From: Flectonema sp. DT1601 | Taxonomy: Eukaryota > Euglenozoa > Diplonemea > Diplonemida > Diplonemidae | NCBI GenBank assembly: GCA_964019425.1 | Contig: OZ025848.1 | Span: 124,001-188,000 of the forward strand | DNA length: 64,000 bases | Reading direction: 5' to 3' | Shown here: in pieces, positions 55,765 through 64,000 of the stretch | Layout of the letters: each line of letters starts with the position of its first letter | Position numbering within the stretch: position 1 is the stretch's first letter | Position numbers and translations under genes: made by a program | Notes under the pieces: model-generated | What the model saw: the letters and a program-made list of their open reading frames with translations, nothing else | Databases searched by the model: none | Told to the model about the DNA's origin: nothing

Positions 55765-55986
55765 TGTTGTAAAAGTATTTGTTGGAAACTGTGAGAACAA
55801 ATTAAAGTGATCCATAACCATACTCAACTATACTAATTGAGAGAGAAACTTTAATTTTCAACAGGTACAATATCGGAACATTAGATTCCGGTTTTAGTTC
55901 TTTTATTTTCAAATATGACAACAAGAGTACAAACAGGTAAATATTAAACAACTATGAAACCTCACACAACTTGAGTTATTATTTAA

Positions 55987-57678
55987 TTAGTAGAAACGAG
56001 GACTTCCAACTGGAGATCCCAAAGCAGCCAACTTCGCATCGAGAACAGGACTTCCGGTGGTAGATCTCAACGGAGATCCGATGGTGGAGGCTGCCGCCAA
56101 TGACGCGGCGTGCACTCTCGAAGGTGATCCGATGGACGATGCTGCCAATGCTGCAGCGTGTGCCCTCGCAGGGGAACGTGGGTCAGCATATGCAGCTAGC
56201 GGATCAGCGTAAGCGGCTCCGAGCGGGTCAGCGTACGCAATCGTCCTTCTCGGGCTGGCATCGTGAACTGCTCTCCTCAACGAAGCGCTGCTGGCAATCG
56301 AAGCAGCATGTCCGGCATCTGCACTGGCAAGTCTCGCAGACGCATGTGCTCCAGCCTCCGCAGAAACAGCAAATCCTTCCCTCGCTGAAGCAGCTGCGAG
56401 TGCAGACTCCTCACGTAAGTGTCTCGAACGCTCAATCGAAGCGTGTGTCACGGCATTCGCATGAGAACCGCGTGCAACTGCCTCCTGACTGGTGGCACGC
56501 ACGTACGCATCATTCGCCATCCCTAAATCACGTCCACTTCTTCTCAGAGATCCGTGTGCAACAGCAACCTGTCCCCTTGCAGCTCCCTCATCAGCAGTTC
56601 TCGCAGCAAGCTCCGCCCTGGCAACAGCTGAATCCCTAGCCGCAACAGATGCTTCGGCAGCAGCAGTACGCGCACTCTGATCAGCGAATGACAGTCTCGT
56701 CGATGCGTTCGCAGCTTCCGCCTGCTCAGCCACAGCACGTCTGCCGGCAGCATCCGCTTCAGCCTGAGTGGCTCCGTGGCAGAGTGCTCTCGCCCTCGCC
56801 TGCTGCTCCACAGCTGAAGCATCAGCCCTCGCGTTGGAGGCATTCGCTCTCGCAACATCCGCATCCCTACCAGCAAGTGCAAGTGCCTGGGTCGCAGCTC
56901 TCTCCGCAGCCGCAGCTTCCCTCGCAATTGCCGCAGCGTGCGCAGCAGCAGCAGCAACCTCAGCCCTCCTCCTCTCAGCAGCTGCCGCCTGCACTTCAGC
57001 AGCAGAAGCACGGGTTCTGGTGGTGGCTGACGCAACACTCGCTTCGTGTGCCAGAACTCCAGCAGCCCTCTCAGATGCCCTGGCGTTGGCAGCATCTGCT
57101 CCAGCTGCAGCCGCCCTCGCTCCGGCAATTGACGCCTCGCCCGCTCTTCCATCCCTCACCGCTCCCAGTGAAGTTGCTCTCACAGCTGATGCAGCGTGGT
57201 TGGCATCCCTCTCAGCGGCCCTTCTTCCAGCAGCGTCTCTCTGAATAGCTTTCATACCCAACACTCCCTCAGCAGAAGCAAGTGCACCCTCAACAGCACG
57301 GTGCTCAGAAGCTCTCAGTGCAACACCGTGTCCTGCAGCAGCGGCGGCTGCTGAAGAAGCGTTGGCGGCGTAGGCAGCCGAGTGTTCTCTTGCGGAGGCA
57401 TCGGCGGCGAGTCTTCCCTGCAACGCAGTTCTACCGGACTGAGCGATGGCCTCGGAACGCGAGAGGCTCGCGGCGGTGCTCGCGGCTGATGCGTGGCCAG
57501 CAAGAACTCCTGCTCTTGTTGATGCCTCAAGGGATCCAGCGCGAGCAAAGGCCTCGTTGGTGGCGTAAGTGTGACCGAGGACGCTGTGCAGTGGGTCGTC
57601 GACGATAACAGCAGTTGGGCTCAGGCTGCTGAGACGAGGGCTCAGGCTTCCAGCGAGAAGACGTGGTGAGTAGGTCAT
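55987..57678 (-). CDS. Alanine-rich helical structural protein, copy 2
   Basis: A 563-residue protein from ATG 57678, with an ACTTCTTCTTCAG acceptor 25 bases upstream. Apart from lacking two YADPL heptads it appears identical in protein sequence to copy 1; the DNA differs only at scattered, mostly silent positions. Copy 1 follows 222 bases downstream in the same direction. The 5' leader differs from copy 1 (TTTAACACAACTCAC against TTTCCAACAAATAC) while the last bases before the ATG (TTTTACAACA) are shared. The near-identity of the coding sequence against diverged flanks points to recent duplication or gene conversion. Confidence 0.85.
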   Translation of the reverse strand: MTYSPRLLAGSLSPRLSSLSPTAVIVDDPLHSVLGHTYATNEAFARAGSLEASTRAGVLAGHASAASTAASLSRSEAIAQSGRTALQGRLAADASAREHSAAYAANASSAAAAAAGHGVALRASEHRAVEGALASAEGVLGMKAIQRDAAGRRAAERDANHAASAVRATSLGAVRDGRAGEASIAGARAAAAGADAANARASERAAGVLAHEASVASATTRTRASAAEVQAAAAERRRAEVAAAAAHAAAIAREAAAAERAATQALALAGRDADVARANASNARADASAVEQQARARALCHGATQAEADAAGRRAVAEQAEAANASTRLSFADQSARTAAAEASVAARDSAVARAELAARTADEGAARGQVAVAHGSLRRSGRDLGMANDAYVRATSQEAVARGSHANAVTHASIERSRHLREESALAAASAREGFAVSAEAGAHASARLASADAGHAASIASSASLRRAVHDASPRRTIAYADPLGAAYADPLAAYADPRSPARAHAAALAASSIGSPSRVHAASLAAASTIGSPLRSTTGSPVLDAKLAALGSPVGSPRFY

Positions 57679-58113
57679 TGTTGTAAAAGTGAGTTGTGTT
57701 AAACTGAAGAAGAAGTTAACTAAAAACTTGGTAAAGTTGAAGAACTATTCACTTCACTAGATATCAATCCATCTTATCTGAGAATATGTTATTTTTAGAA
57801 GAGTTCGTAAGCTACGAAAAGGAACCCCAGATCGGGTAATAAAAGATCGCTGTTTCTCAATTGGAAAACTAAAGAAACAACACAAAAAGTGTAAATATGA
57901 CGACACCCGACTAGTTAAAGCTCATCTATTCTCACGCGTAAGCGTCAGTAGCAGAAAGTCGATCATTTAAGGTGTAAAAAGCAAAACAAAACCGTGACAT
58001 GTCTCGTTTGGAGACGCCAATAAAACGAAACAAACATTGACAAACTACAGAGCAAGCACAAGGTCGATGTCTTCTTTAGTGATGACAACAAAAGAAGTGA
58101 GAAACGATAAGGT

Positions 58114-58159
<46 letters not shown>

Positions 58160-58338
58160 CGAGCATTCAACTGAGAGAATATAATAAAAAATAAAACCTA
58201 ACCAAAGCAGCTACAATAGAGCATCGAAGAGAGGAAAGGAAGAAAGAGATTTTAAAAAAAAAAAAAAAAAAAAGGAACTTCAAGGTTCCCTCTTGAGGCC
58301 CTTAACTAAAAACAAAAAATAGATTCTATATTGTATAA
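57679..58338. other. Intergenic spacer between alanine-rich copy 2 and the ShKT-repeat gene
   Basis: Contains a 42-base A run (about 58117-58158) and a second at 58256-58273. No coding or RNA feature was recognised. Confidence 0.55.
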
Positions 58339-61300
58339 TCACGATTGTTCGGAGCCTTGGATTTCATAGATGCTGGTTTTGAGTTTTGTTGAAAGAGATA
58401 CAGAAACTGGAACACCATCAGGAAACGGATTAATGATCTGCAGCGTTACTGCTGCTCCGAGGTGTACGAAGATCGTCCCGGTTAGCAACAAGAAAATACC
58501 AGACTTCGGAACAGCTTCTAATTTAATAAAACTAATTGAATCAGAAACAACAAGACTACTCAACAAACACTTTTGTAATATACTTTCAACCGTATGTTTA
58601 ACAAGGCCCTCTATATCACTACTCACTACCAGGGAAGATAGGACAAGTACATCTGCCATTGCGAAAGGGTGAAATCTATTTAAAAAGACAGCTGCTTTTG
58701 TTGTTTGAGTAATCAACACAACGATGCATATTATCGGAAGACATAACGGGATAATTATACCAAATATTAATATAACAATACCGAAGAAACTGTTTCCACC
58801 TCCCTTCTCTAGGGAATCCGAGGCCAACTTCAGCATGGAGAATTCAACACCAACAGACACATCTGACATCTCTGGAAGTAAACCTGCATAGTCACAGGCG
58901 AGAGTTGCGTGTACGTTTCCTATGATAGAAAACACAAAACCGATAACAGAAAAACAAGCAGCAGCAAACCCTAACGTCCTCTTCTCAGGTGGAATCGGCT
59001 GCTTCAGGGGAGGGACTAAAACAACTTTCTCATTATAAATACTGGGCTTGGGTGATATCTTAACTCTTGCAAAAGGGCTCTTTCTCCGTGATGATGATGG
59101 GCTTCCTCGTTGTGACCTAGGCGACAAACAAGAGTGAGGTGTGAAGGCTTTTTGTAACTCCGATGGACGTCGTTTGAAGTAAGTTTTGTTCAACCCAAGA
59201 GAGGTAAGATATCTCCAACGGTGATTCATAAACATCCCCCACCATACTATGACTATAGTTCCAAGTACGAATAAATAACAAGCAGCCCCGGGAACAACAG
59301 AAAACTCCATCATCACATTCACTGACTCTGAGTCTGGTACTTGGTCTTGTGGTTGTAAATATGAGAACTCACCTCGTGAAAAAGATTTATACCATTCTGA
59401 GCAATTGTTACACTTTTGAGGACACAAAGCCCAACCCGTTGTGTTCGGAGGAAGATTTCCAAACTCAGGTCCTTCGGGTAATTCATTGCAATAACTTGTA
59501 TTAAGGTTACTGCAAGTATCTGAAAGGCCCCTCACTTCATCAAAGAATCCGTCTCGGCATGCGGGTGGTTGCCAAAGTCCCAAATGTGCTTTGAATTCTC
59601 CAGCAGCAAGACTTGCTCTCCAGCTGTTGCAGTTCTCACTGCAGGTTTTAGGACAGATTTGCCATTTTAATATTTCATTTGATTCATTAATCCCCCGAAG
59701 TGACTCAGAAGGGATGACTTCTGTACACTCCTGTGTGAGAGTGTCGCAGTTGCCGACTTGGGGGTCTAATAACCCTCCCAAATCATCAATGCAATCGACT
59801 GTGTCCTGTCCAAACAGATGTTGAAGACCACCAGTCAGGTACAAAGCTACGAACTCGTCACACTTTCGACACACTTTTGGGCATAGCATCCATCCGAAGG
59901 TCCATTTTGAAACAACTCCTGTACCAGGAAGACTTCCTTGACATGTAGTTGTGTTACCCGATAGAAGAGAAGAGCAGTCAACGAAATGGTTATCGGAACA
60001 CCCTATATCAGAGAAGTCAGGTTTTTCACTGAAGGGGACATTCCCAGAGTCGTATGCCTCACGATATTCGATACACGAATTGCAAGACAACGGACACAGC
60101 ATCCAACCAAACACCCCACTAGGTATTAGTGAGCTTATTATACTGAGGTCAATCGTGCAAGCTGATAACCCAACATCAGCGCAGCTTATTCCCGATAACT
60201 CTGCGAGACCACTCGCGTCATCCTTACACCTCGATGGTGACGGTGTCGGAACTGGTGTATCTTGATGCATACTGTTCGGAACTAGTCCAATAAATTGCAA
60301 CTCACCAGAGCCGTAAGCAGTGACATAGTCAGAGCACTTGTTGCATGTTACAGGGCAGAACATCCAACCATACGCTCCTCGTGGAATATTTGGTTGTACA
60401 GTATTCATATCCTTTAGACACATAGCTGTTAGTGAAGAACAACTTGAACCGCTTTGGGCTACTGAACCAATAGCATCGTCTAAACAGGGAGGGTCTTTCA
60501 TTGTGTTGTCAACCTGAACTCCGATGAATAGAAGTTCACCAGAAGCAGCAGCTTTGATATAATCATCACATTTGCTGCAAGAGGAGGGACAAAACATCCA
60601 TCCCTTTGCTCCCATTGGGATTCCTTGTCGTACAGTTGATAGGTCAGTTTCACACATCATGATTATGTCTGAGCATACTAAACCAGCATTTGATATAGCG
60701 TTGGTTGGGTCATCAGGGCATTCCGTGTGCATGACACCTACTCCAATAAAGATCAACTCACCGTCACTCTTCGCTTTCAAGAAAACATCACAACTGCTGC
60801 AGGTAACAGGACAAAACATCCATCCCAGAGCACCAACAGGTATCCCTTGTTGTAACGTTGACAAGTCTGTACTACATAAGGGTAATACTTGTAAACATGT
60901 CATGCCTGATTTTGATACGGAGCCTGTTTCGTCATCGATGCATGAGTCTTGACTCGTAGGTGGTTGAATTCCAATAAAAACCAAGTCACCAGATGTCACA
61001 GCAATAGTAAAGTCATCACACCTATCACACGTGACAGGACACATCATCCAACCGGTAGTTCCCTTGGGTGTTGTTGGATCTACTGTACTCAAGTCGGTAT
61101 CACACATCGCTGATAACATCTCACAGTTAAATCCCTTTTGTGAAAGGGCGCCTGTCGGATCGTCAATACAGTCAGATGATAATACTTTAATACGTTGATA
61201 ACTCTCAGTTACTATTGGTTGTTCTACAGGTCTTCTTACAGGAACATGTGAATCAAATCTTACAGTCAACCCAGCAACAATTACAGAAAACATAAACACC

Positions 61301-61899
61301 TCTGACAGCGCAAACTTTGCAATAAAGGTCGTCAAAGCCAAGAAATTGGATCGAGAGGTGATTCTCAATGGTCTAAAACAAGCCACTAATTGAAGAACTA
61401 AGGTTGTAAAAGGTAACAGAACTGACCATAAGACAATCCAAATAACGAAAATATGAAGGCCTTTGTCCCATAAAAAAGAACAAATTTCCTGCATATCAAT
61501 TTCTGTTATCGTAGAGTTCAGTTGAGAAGCAACGCATAGAGAGTCATTGTTTGTGATAAGATTTTTAATTTGACCACCTGATTTTATTTCTATCGTCGCT
61601 GCTATTGCTGAGTCAGCTGCAACGAATAAACAGACTCCCAGTACGAATATTATTAGCATCCAACAGCTTTCAGCTTTTTTTAAATATCCAGTGAGCGGTT
61701 GTCTGTCATCGTCTTTGTCTGTGCTTTGTTCAGCTCCTTCAGTATCGGAATGTTCAACAGACTTGACATCGATAGTGTCAAGGCGCATCTTGCCACTTGA
61801 TTTTGTGTTCACTCTTAAGTTTGGCATTTCCATTGACACTCTTGAGATTCTTCTTTTAGGTTCTCGCCCATCTTCTGTCGAGGTGGTACTCTTCGACAT
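58339..61899 (-). CDS. Multi-pass membrane protein with eight ShKT-like cysteine repeats
   Basis: A single-exon 1186-residue protein from ATG 61899. A basic Ser-rich cytosolic N-terminus is followed by three hydrophobic segments (about residues 78-220). The next 600 residues hold eight repeats, six of them very regular: C-x-DD...G..C.....C..DLS......P.G..GWM.CP.TC..C followed by a short SGEL.FIGV hook. The C-DD...CPxTCxxC skeleton is that of ShKT domains, expanded. Repeats 7 and 8 are the most diverged. The C-terminal 300 residues contain four or five membrane helices; FHPFAMADVLVLSSLV there recalls PqiA-type proteins, which I treat as a weak hint. It is likely a surface receptor or adhesion-linked channel. 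It separates alanine-rich copies 2 and 3. Confidence 0.75.
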   Translation of the reverse strand: MSKSTTSTEDGREPKRRISRVSMEMPNLRVNTKSSGKMRLDTIDVKSVEHSDTEGAEQSTDKDDDRQPLTGYLKKAESCWMLIIFVLGVCLFVAADSAIAATIEIKSGGQIKNLITNNDSLCVASQLNSTITEIDMQEICSFLWDKGLHIFVIWIVLWSVLLPFTTLVLQLVACFRPLRITSRSNFLALTTFIAKFALSEVFMFSVIVAGLTVRFDSHVPVRRPVEQPIVTESYQRIKVLSSDCIDDPTGALSQKGFNCEMLSAMCDTDLSTVDPTTPKGTTGWMMCPVTCDRCDDFTIAVTSGDLVFIGIQPPTSQDSCIDDETGSVSKSGMTCLQVLPLCSTDLSTLQQGIPVGALGWMFCPVTCSSCDVFLKAKSDGELIFIGVGVMHTECPDDPTNAISNAGLVCSDIIMMCETDLSTVRQGIPMGAKGWMFCPSSCSKCDDYIKAAASGELLFIGVQVDNTMKDPPCLDDAIGSVAQSGSSCSSLTAMCLKDMNTVQPNIPRGAYGWMFCPVTCNKCSDYVTAYGSGELQFIGLVPNSMHQDTPVPTPSPSRCKDDASGLAELSGISCADVGLSACTIDLSIISSLIPSGVFGWMLCPLSCNSCIEYREAYDSGNVPFSEKPDFSDIGCSDNHFVDCSSLLSGNTTTCQGSLPGTGVVSKWTFGWMLCPKVCRKCDEFVALYLTGGLQHLFGQDTVDCIDDLGGLLDPQVGNCDTLTQECTEVIPSESLRGINESNEILKWQICPKTCSENCNSWRASLAAGEFKAHLGLWQPPACRDGFFDEVRGLSDTCSNLNTSYCNELPEGPEFGNLPPNTTGWALCPQKCNNCSEWYKSFSRGEFSYLQPQDQVPDSESVNVMMEFSVVPGAACYLFVLGTIVIVWWGMFMNHRWRYLTSLGLNKTYFKRRPSELQKAFTPHSCLSPRSQRGSPSSSRRKSPFARVKISPKPSIYNEKVVLVPPLKQPIPPEKRTLGFAAACFSVIGFVFSIIGNVHATLACDYAGLLPEMSDVSVGVEFSMLKLASDSLEKGGGNSFFGIVILIFGIIIPLCLPIICIVVLITQTTKAAVFLNRFHPFAMADVLVLSSLVVSSDIEGLVKHTVESILQKCLLSSLVVSDSISFIKLEAVPKSGIFLLLTGTIFVHLGAAVTLQIINPFPDGVPVSVSLSTKLKTSIYEIQGSEQS

Positions 61900-62409
61900 G
61901 TTCTTTTTATTTTTTTATTTTTTTATTTTTAAAGAATAAACCTGTCAATAACTCTTATTAAGGATTCTTTATTAGGGTTGTTGGTTTTCAAAAAAGTCGG
62001 ATTTCCATATTTTTTTTTTTCCCCCCTAAATAAAAAAATGAATATTTCGTCCACATATTATCACCAAATATGGTCATTAATTTATCACAAGAATAAGAAC
62101 ATCGTGAATGCTGTTGTATTGATGTTTTGTTTTGCAACGTGGTATCTGCGAAGAAAACATTTCATAATTCCACTGTGTGTACTGTTGGGAGAGAAATATG
62201 TTTTTTTTTTTTTTTTTTTTTTTTTTGATACGACTGCCTCTTTGACCACTGCAACCAATGCAGGCTGTTGAACTTATTCTAGCCCAAGGCGTTAAAAATC
62301 ATGTGGTTCAAACACCAATCAGGCTACAACCAATAAACAAAGATGAGAGAGAAGTACAAATAAATACACCGCCATTCCAACACTTCAACTTATGTTGACA
62401 TGAAGAAAT

Positions 62410-62447
<38 letters not shown>

Positions 62448-62752
62448 CTTTTCACCCGTTCTCCTTCCTATATATTTTTATTATCATTCAACAGGATACT
62501 CAGGGTACCAGATATAAACAGAAAAATACGTCGAGAATTTTGCACACAAAAAAAAAAGGTATACAGGTCCTTAATCACAATTCATCGTACGTAGGTTGAA
62601 AGAAACATTAAACATATCAACAGAGAAAATAATAAAAAAAGGATACAAACAATTAGTTACCTTCAACAGGAAGGCATTCTTTCTTCATTCATGTACAAAC
62701 AGGTAAATATTAAACAACTATGAAACCTCACACAACTTGAGTTATTATTTAA
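61900..62752. other. Intergenic spacer with the shared 3' flank of copy 3
   Basis: T runs at about 62201-62226 and 62413-62447. From about 62640 on it matches the copy 1 3' flank. No separate gene is visible. Confidence 0.6.
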
Positions 62753-64000
62753 TTAGTAGAAACGAGGACTTCCAACTGGAGATCCCAAAGCAGCCAACTT
62801 CGCATCGAGAACAGGACTTCCGGTTGTAGATCTCAACGGAGATCCGATGGTGGAGGCTGCCGCCAATGACGCGGCGTGCACTCTCGAAGGTGATCCGATG
62901 GACGATGCTGCCAATGCTGCAGCGTGTGCCCTCGCAGGGGAACGTGGGTCAGCATATGCAGCTAGCGGATCAGCGTACGCAGCTAGCGGATCAGCGTAAG
63001 CAGCTCCGAGCGGGTCAGCGTACGCAATCGTCCTTCTCGGGCTGGCATCGTGAACTGCTCTCCTCAATGAAGCGCTGCTGGCAATCGAAGCAGCATGTCC
63101 GGCATCTGCACTGGCAAGTCTCGCAGACGCATGTGCTCCAGCCTCCGCAGAAACAGCAAATCCTTCCCTCGCTGAAGCAGCTGCGAGTGCTGACTCCTCA
63201 CGTAAGTGTCTCGAACGCTCAATCGAAGCGTGTGTCACGGCATTCGCATGAGAACCGCGTGCAACTGCCTCCTGACTGGTGGCACGCACGTACGCATCAT
63301 TCGCCATCCCTAAATCACGTCCACTTCTTCTCAGAGATCCGTGTGCAACAGCAACCTGTCCCCTTGCAGCTCCCTCATCAGCAGTTCTCGCAGCAAGCTC
63401 CGCCCTGGCAACAGCTGAATCCCTAGCCGCAACAGATGCTTCGGCAGCAGCAGTACGCGCACTCTGATCAGCGAATGACAGTCTCGTCGATGCGTTCGCA
63501 GCTTCCGCCTGCTCAGCCACAGCACGTCTGCCGGCAGCATCCGCTTCAGCCTGAGTGGCTCCGTGGCAGAGTGCTCTCGCCCTCGCCTGCTGCTCCACAG
63601 CTGAAGCATCAGCCCTCGCGTTGGAGGCATTCGCTCTCGCAACATCCGCATCCCTACCAGCAAGTGCAAGTGCCTGGGTCGCAGCTCTCTCCGCAGCCGC
63701 AGCTTCCCTCGCAATTGCCGCAGCGTGCGCAGCAGCAGCAGCAACCTCAGCCCTCCTCCTCTCAGCAGCTGCCGCCTGCACTTCAGCAGCAGAAGCACGG
63801 GTTCTGGTGGTGGCTGACGCAACACTCGCTTCGTGTGCCAAAACTCCAGCAGCCCTCTCAGATGCCCTGGCGTTGGCAGCATCTGCTCCAGCTGCAGCCG
63901 CCCTCGCTCCGGCAATTGACGCCTCGCCCGCTCTTCCATCCCTCACCGCTCCCAGTGAAGTTGCTCTCACAGCTGATGCAGCGTGGTTGGCATCCCTCTC
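62753..64000 (-). CDS. Alanine-rich helical structural protein, copy 3 (cut by window edge)
   Basis: The C-terminal 415 or so residues of a third copy; the N-terminus lies beyond the right edge. The visible protein matches copies 1 and 2 except for three YADPL-type units (copy 1 has four, copy 2 two). Third-position differences follow copy 2 at some sites and copy 1 at others, a mosaic expected from gene conversion. Its 3' flank matches copy 1 over about 110 bases, so copies 1 and 3 are closer at that end. More copies may follow outside the window. Confidence 0.85.
   Translation of the reverse strand, partial: ERDANHAASAVRATSLGAVRDGRAGEASIAGARAAAAGADAANARASERAAGVLAHEASVASATTRTRASAAEVQAAAAERRRAEVAAAAAHAAAIAREAAAAERAATQALALAGRDADVARANASNARADASAVEQQARARALCHGATQAEADAAGRRAVAEQAEAANASTRLSFADQSARTAAAEASVAARDSAVARAELAARTADEGAARGQVAVAHGSLRRSGRDLGMANDAYVRATSQEAVARGSHANAVTHASIERSRHLREESALAAASAREGFAVSAEAGAHASARLASADAGHAASIASSASLRRAVHDASPRRTIAYADPLGAAYADPLAAYADPLAAYADPRSPARAHAAALAASSIGSPSRVHAASLAAASTIGSPLRSTTGSPVLDAKLAALGSPVGSPRFY

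Noticed and set aside
55789-55827. Upstream in-frame ATG giving a longer N-terminus for alanine-rich copy 1
   Set aside because: Copy 2 lacks it, and an acceptor lies between it and the shared ATG, so the mature mRNA probably begins after it.
54144-57608. Long plus-strand open frames (up to 199 codons) opposite the alanine-rich genes, repeated in each copy
   Set aside because: They are antisense to a GC-biased Ala/Arg/Ser-rich coding sequence that generates few stops on the other strand. Their Gln/Arg/Pro/Leu composition is the expected shadow, and they have no start context.
58339-61899. Reading the ShKT-like repeats as a toxin
   Set aside because: The repeats sit in a large multi-pass membrane protein. 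ShKT modules are common in non-toxic surface and enzyme-linked proteins.
1-64000. Bacterial origin of the window or of single genes such as the TauE or MFS transporters
   Set aside because: Spliceosomal introns interrupt the TauE fusion, and the flanking genes are eukaryotic with the same codon usage. The MFS gene lacks introns but matches its neighbours in composition.
1-64000. tRNA, 5S rRNA, snRNA or leader RNA genes
   Set aside because: I scanned the spacers by eye for T-arm (GTTCRA) and Sm-site motifs and found none in a plausible fold. A covariance search could still find one.

Overview
This is a nuclear fragment from a unicellular eukaryote. The reasons are short GT-AG introns in recognisable eukaryotic genes (PRP19, PRP46/PLRG1, serine palmitoyltransferase LCB1, LAS1), tail-anchored and GPI-type proteins, AT-rich spacers full of A/T homopolymers, and a Wee1-family kinase. 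I cannot name the species. All 28 protein genes I can support lie on the minus strand, and no plus-strand reading frame looks real. Fifteen internal introns could be placed by homology and reading phase. They are 50-152 bases long, 13 of 15 begin GTATG, and they end in an A-rich AAACAG/AATCAG-type acceptor. Many start codons are instead preceded, 7-42 bases upstream, by a different acceptor: a pyrimidine run followed by CAG. One-way gene order plus this second acceptor class fits spliced-leader trans-splicing of a polycistronic transcript (as in Euglenozoa, dinoflagellates or perkinsids). This is an inference, since no leader RNA gene was found here.

Layout, left to right: a truncated Wee1-like pseudokinase, a coiled-coil protein and a Gln/Pro-rich protein (1-4.9 kb); a small GPI-type surface protein, an NDUFA12-like complex I protein and an MFS transporter (6-12 kb); a basic protein, a PEX26-like tail-anchored protein and a thrombospondin-repeat receptor (12-18 kb); acyl-CoA-binding protein, a fused anion-permease/PAPS-transporter, LAS1 and LCB1 (19-28 kb); an ER-type membrane protein, a karyopherin, PRP19, a zinc-ribbon protein and a secreted/membrane protein (28-39 kb); an LRR-pseudocalpain, PRP46, a compact RNase T2, an Hsp110-TPR fusion, a SAM-domain protein and a membrane ADP-ribosyltransferase-like protein (39-54 kb). 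Last come three near-identical alanine-rich genes (54-64 kb, the third cut by the window edge), with an eight-repeat cysteine-rich membrane protein between copies 2 and 3.

The gene content is mixed housekeeping and lineage-specific; neighbours share no obvious pathway, as expected for one-way arrays whose order does not reflect function. PRP19 and PRP46 both act in the spliceosomal NineTeen complex. ACBP and LCB1 both handle long-chain acyl-CoA. The most unusual items are the domain fusions (TauE-PAPS transporter; Hsp110-TPR lacking the substrate beta-domain), three proteins built on enzyme folds with altered catalytic residues (Wee1-like, calpain, ART) and the alanine-rich gene array. I saw no transposon, virus-like element, tRNA, rRNA or CRISPR array that I could support.
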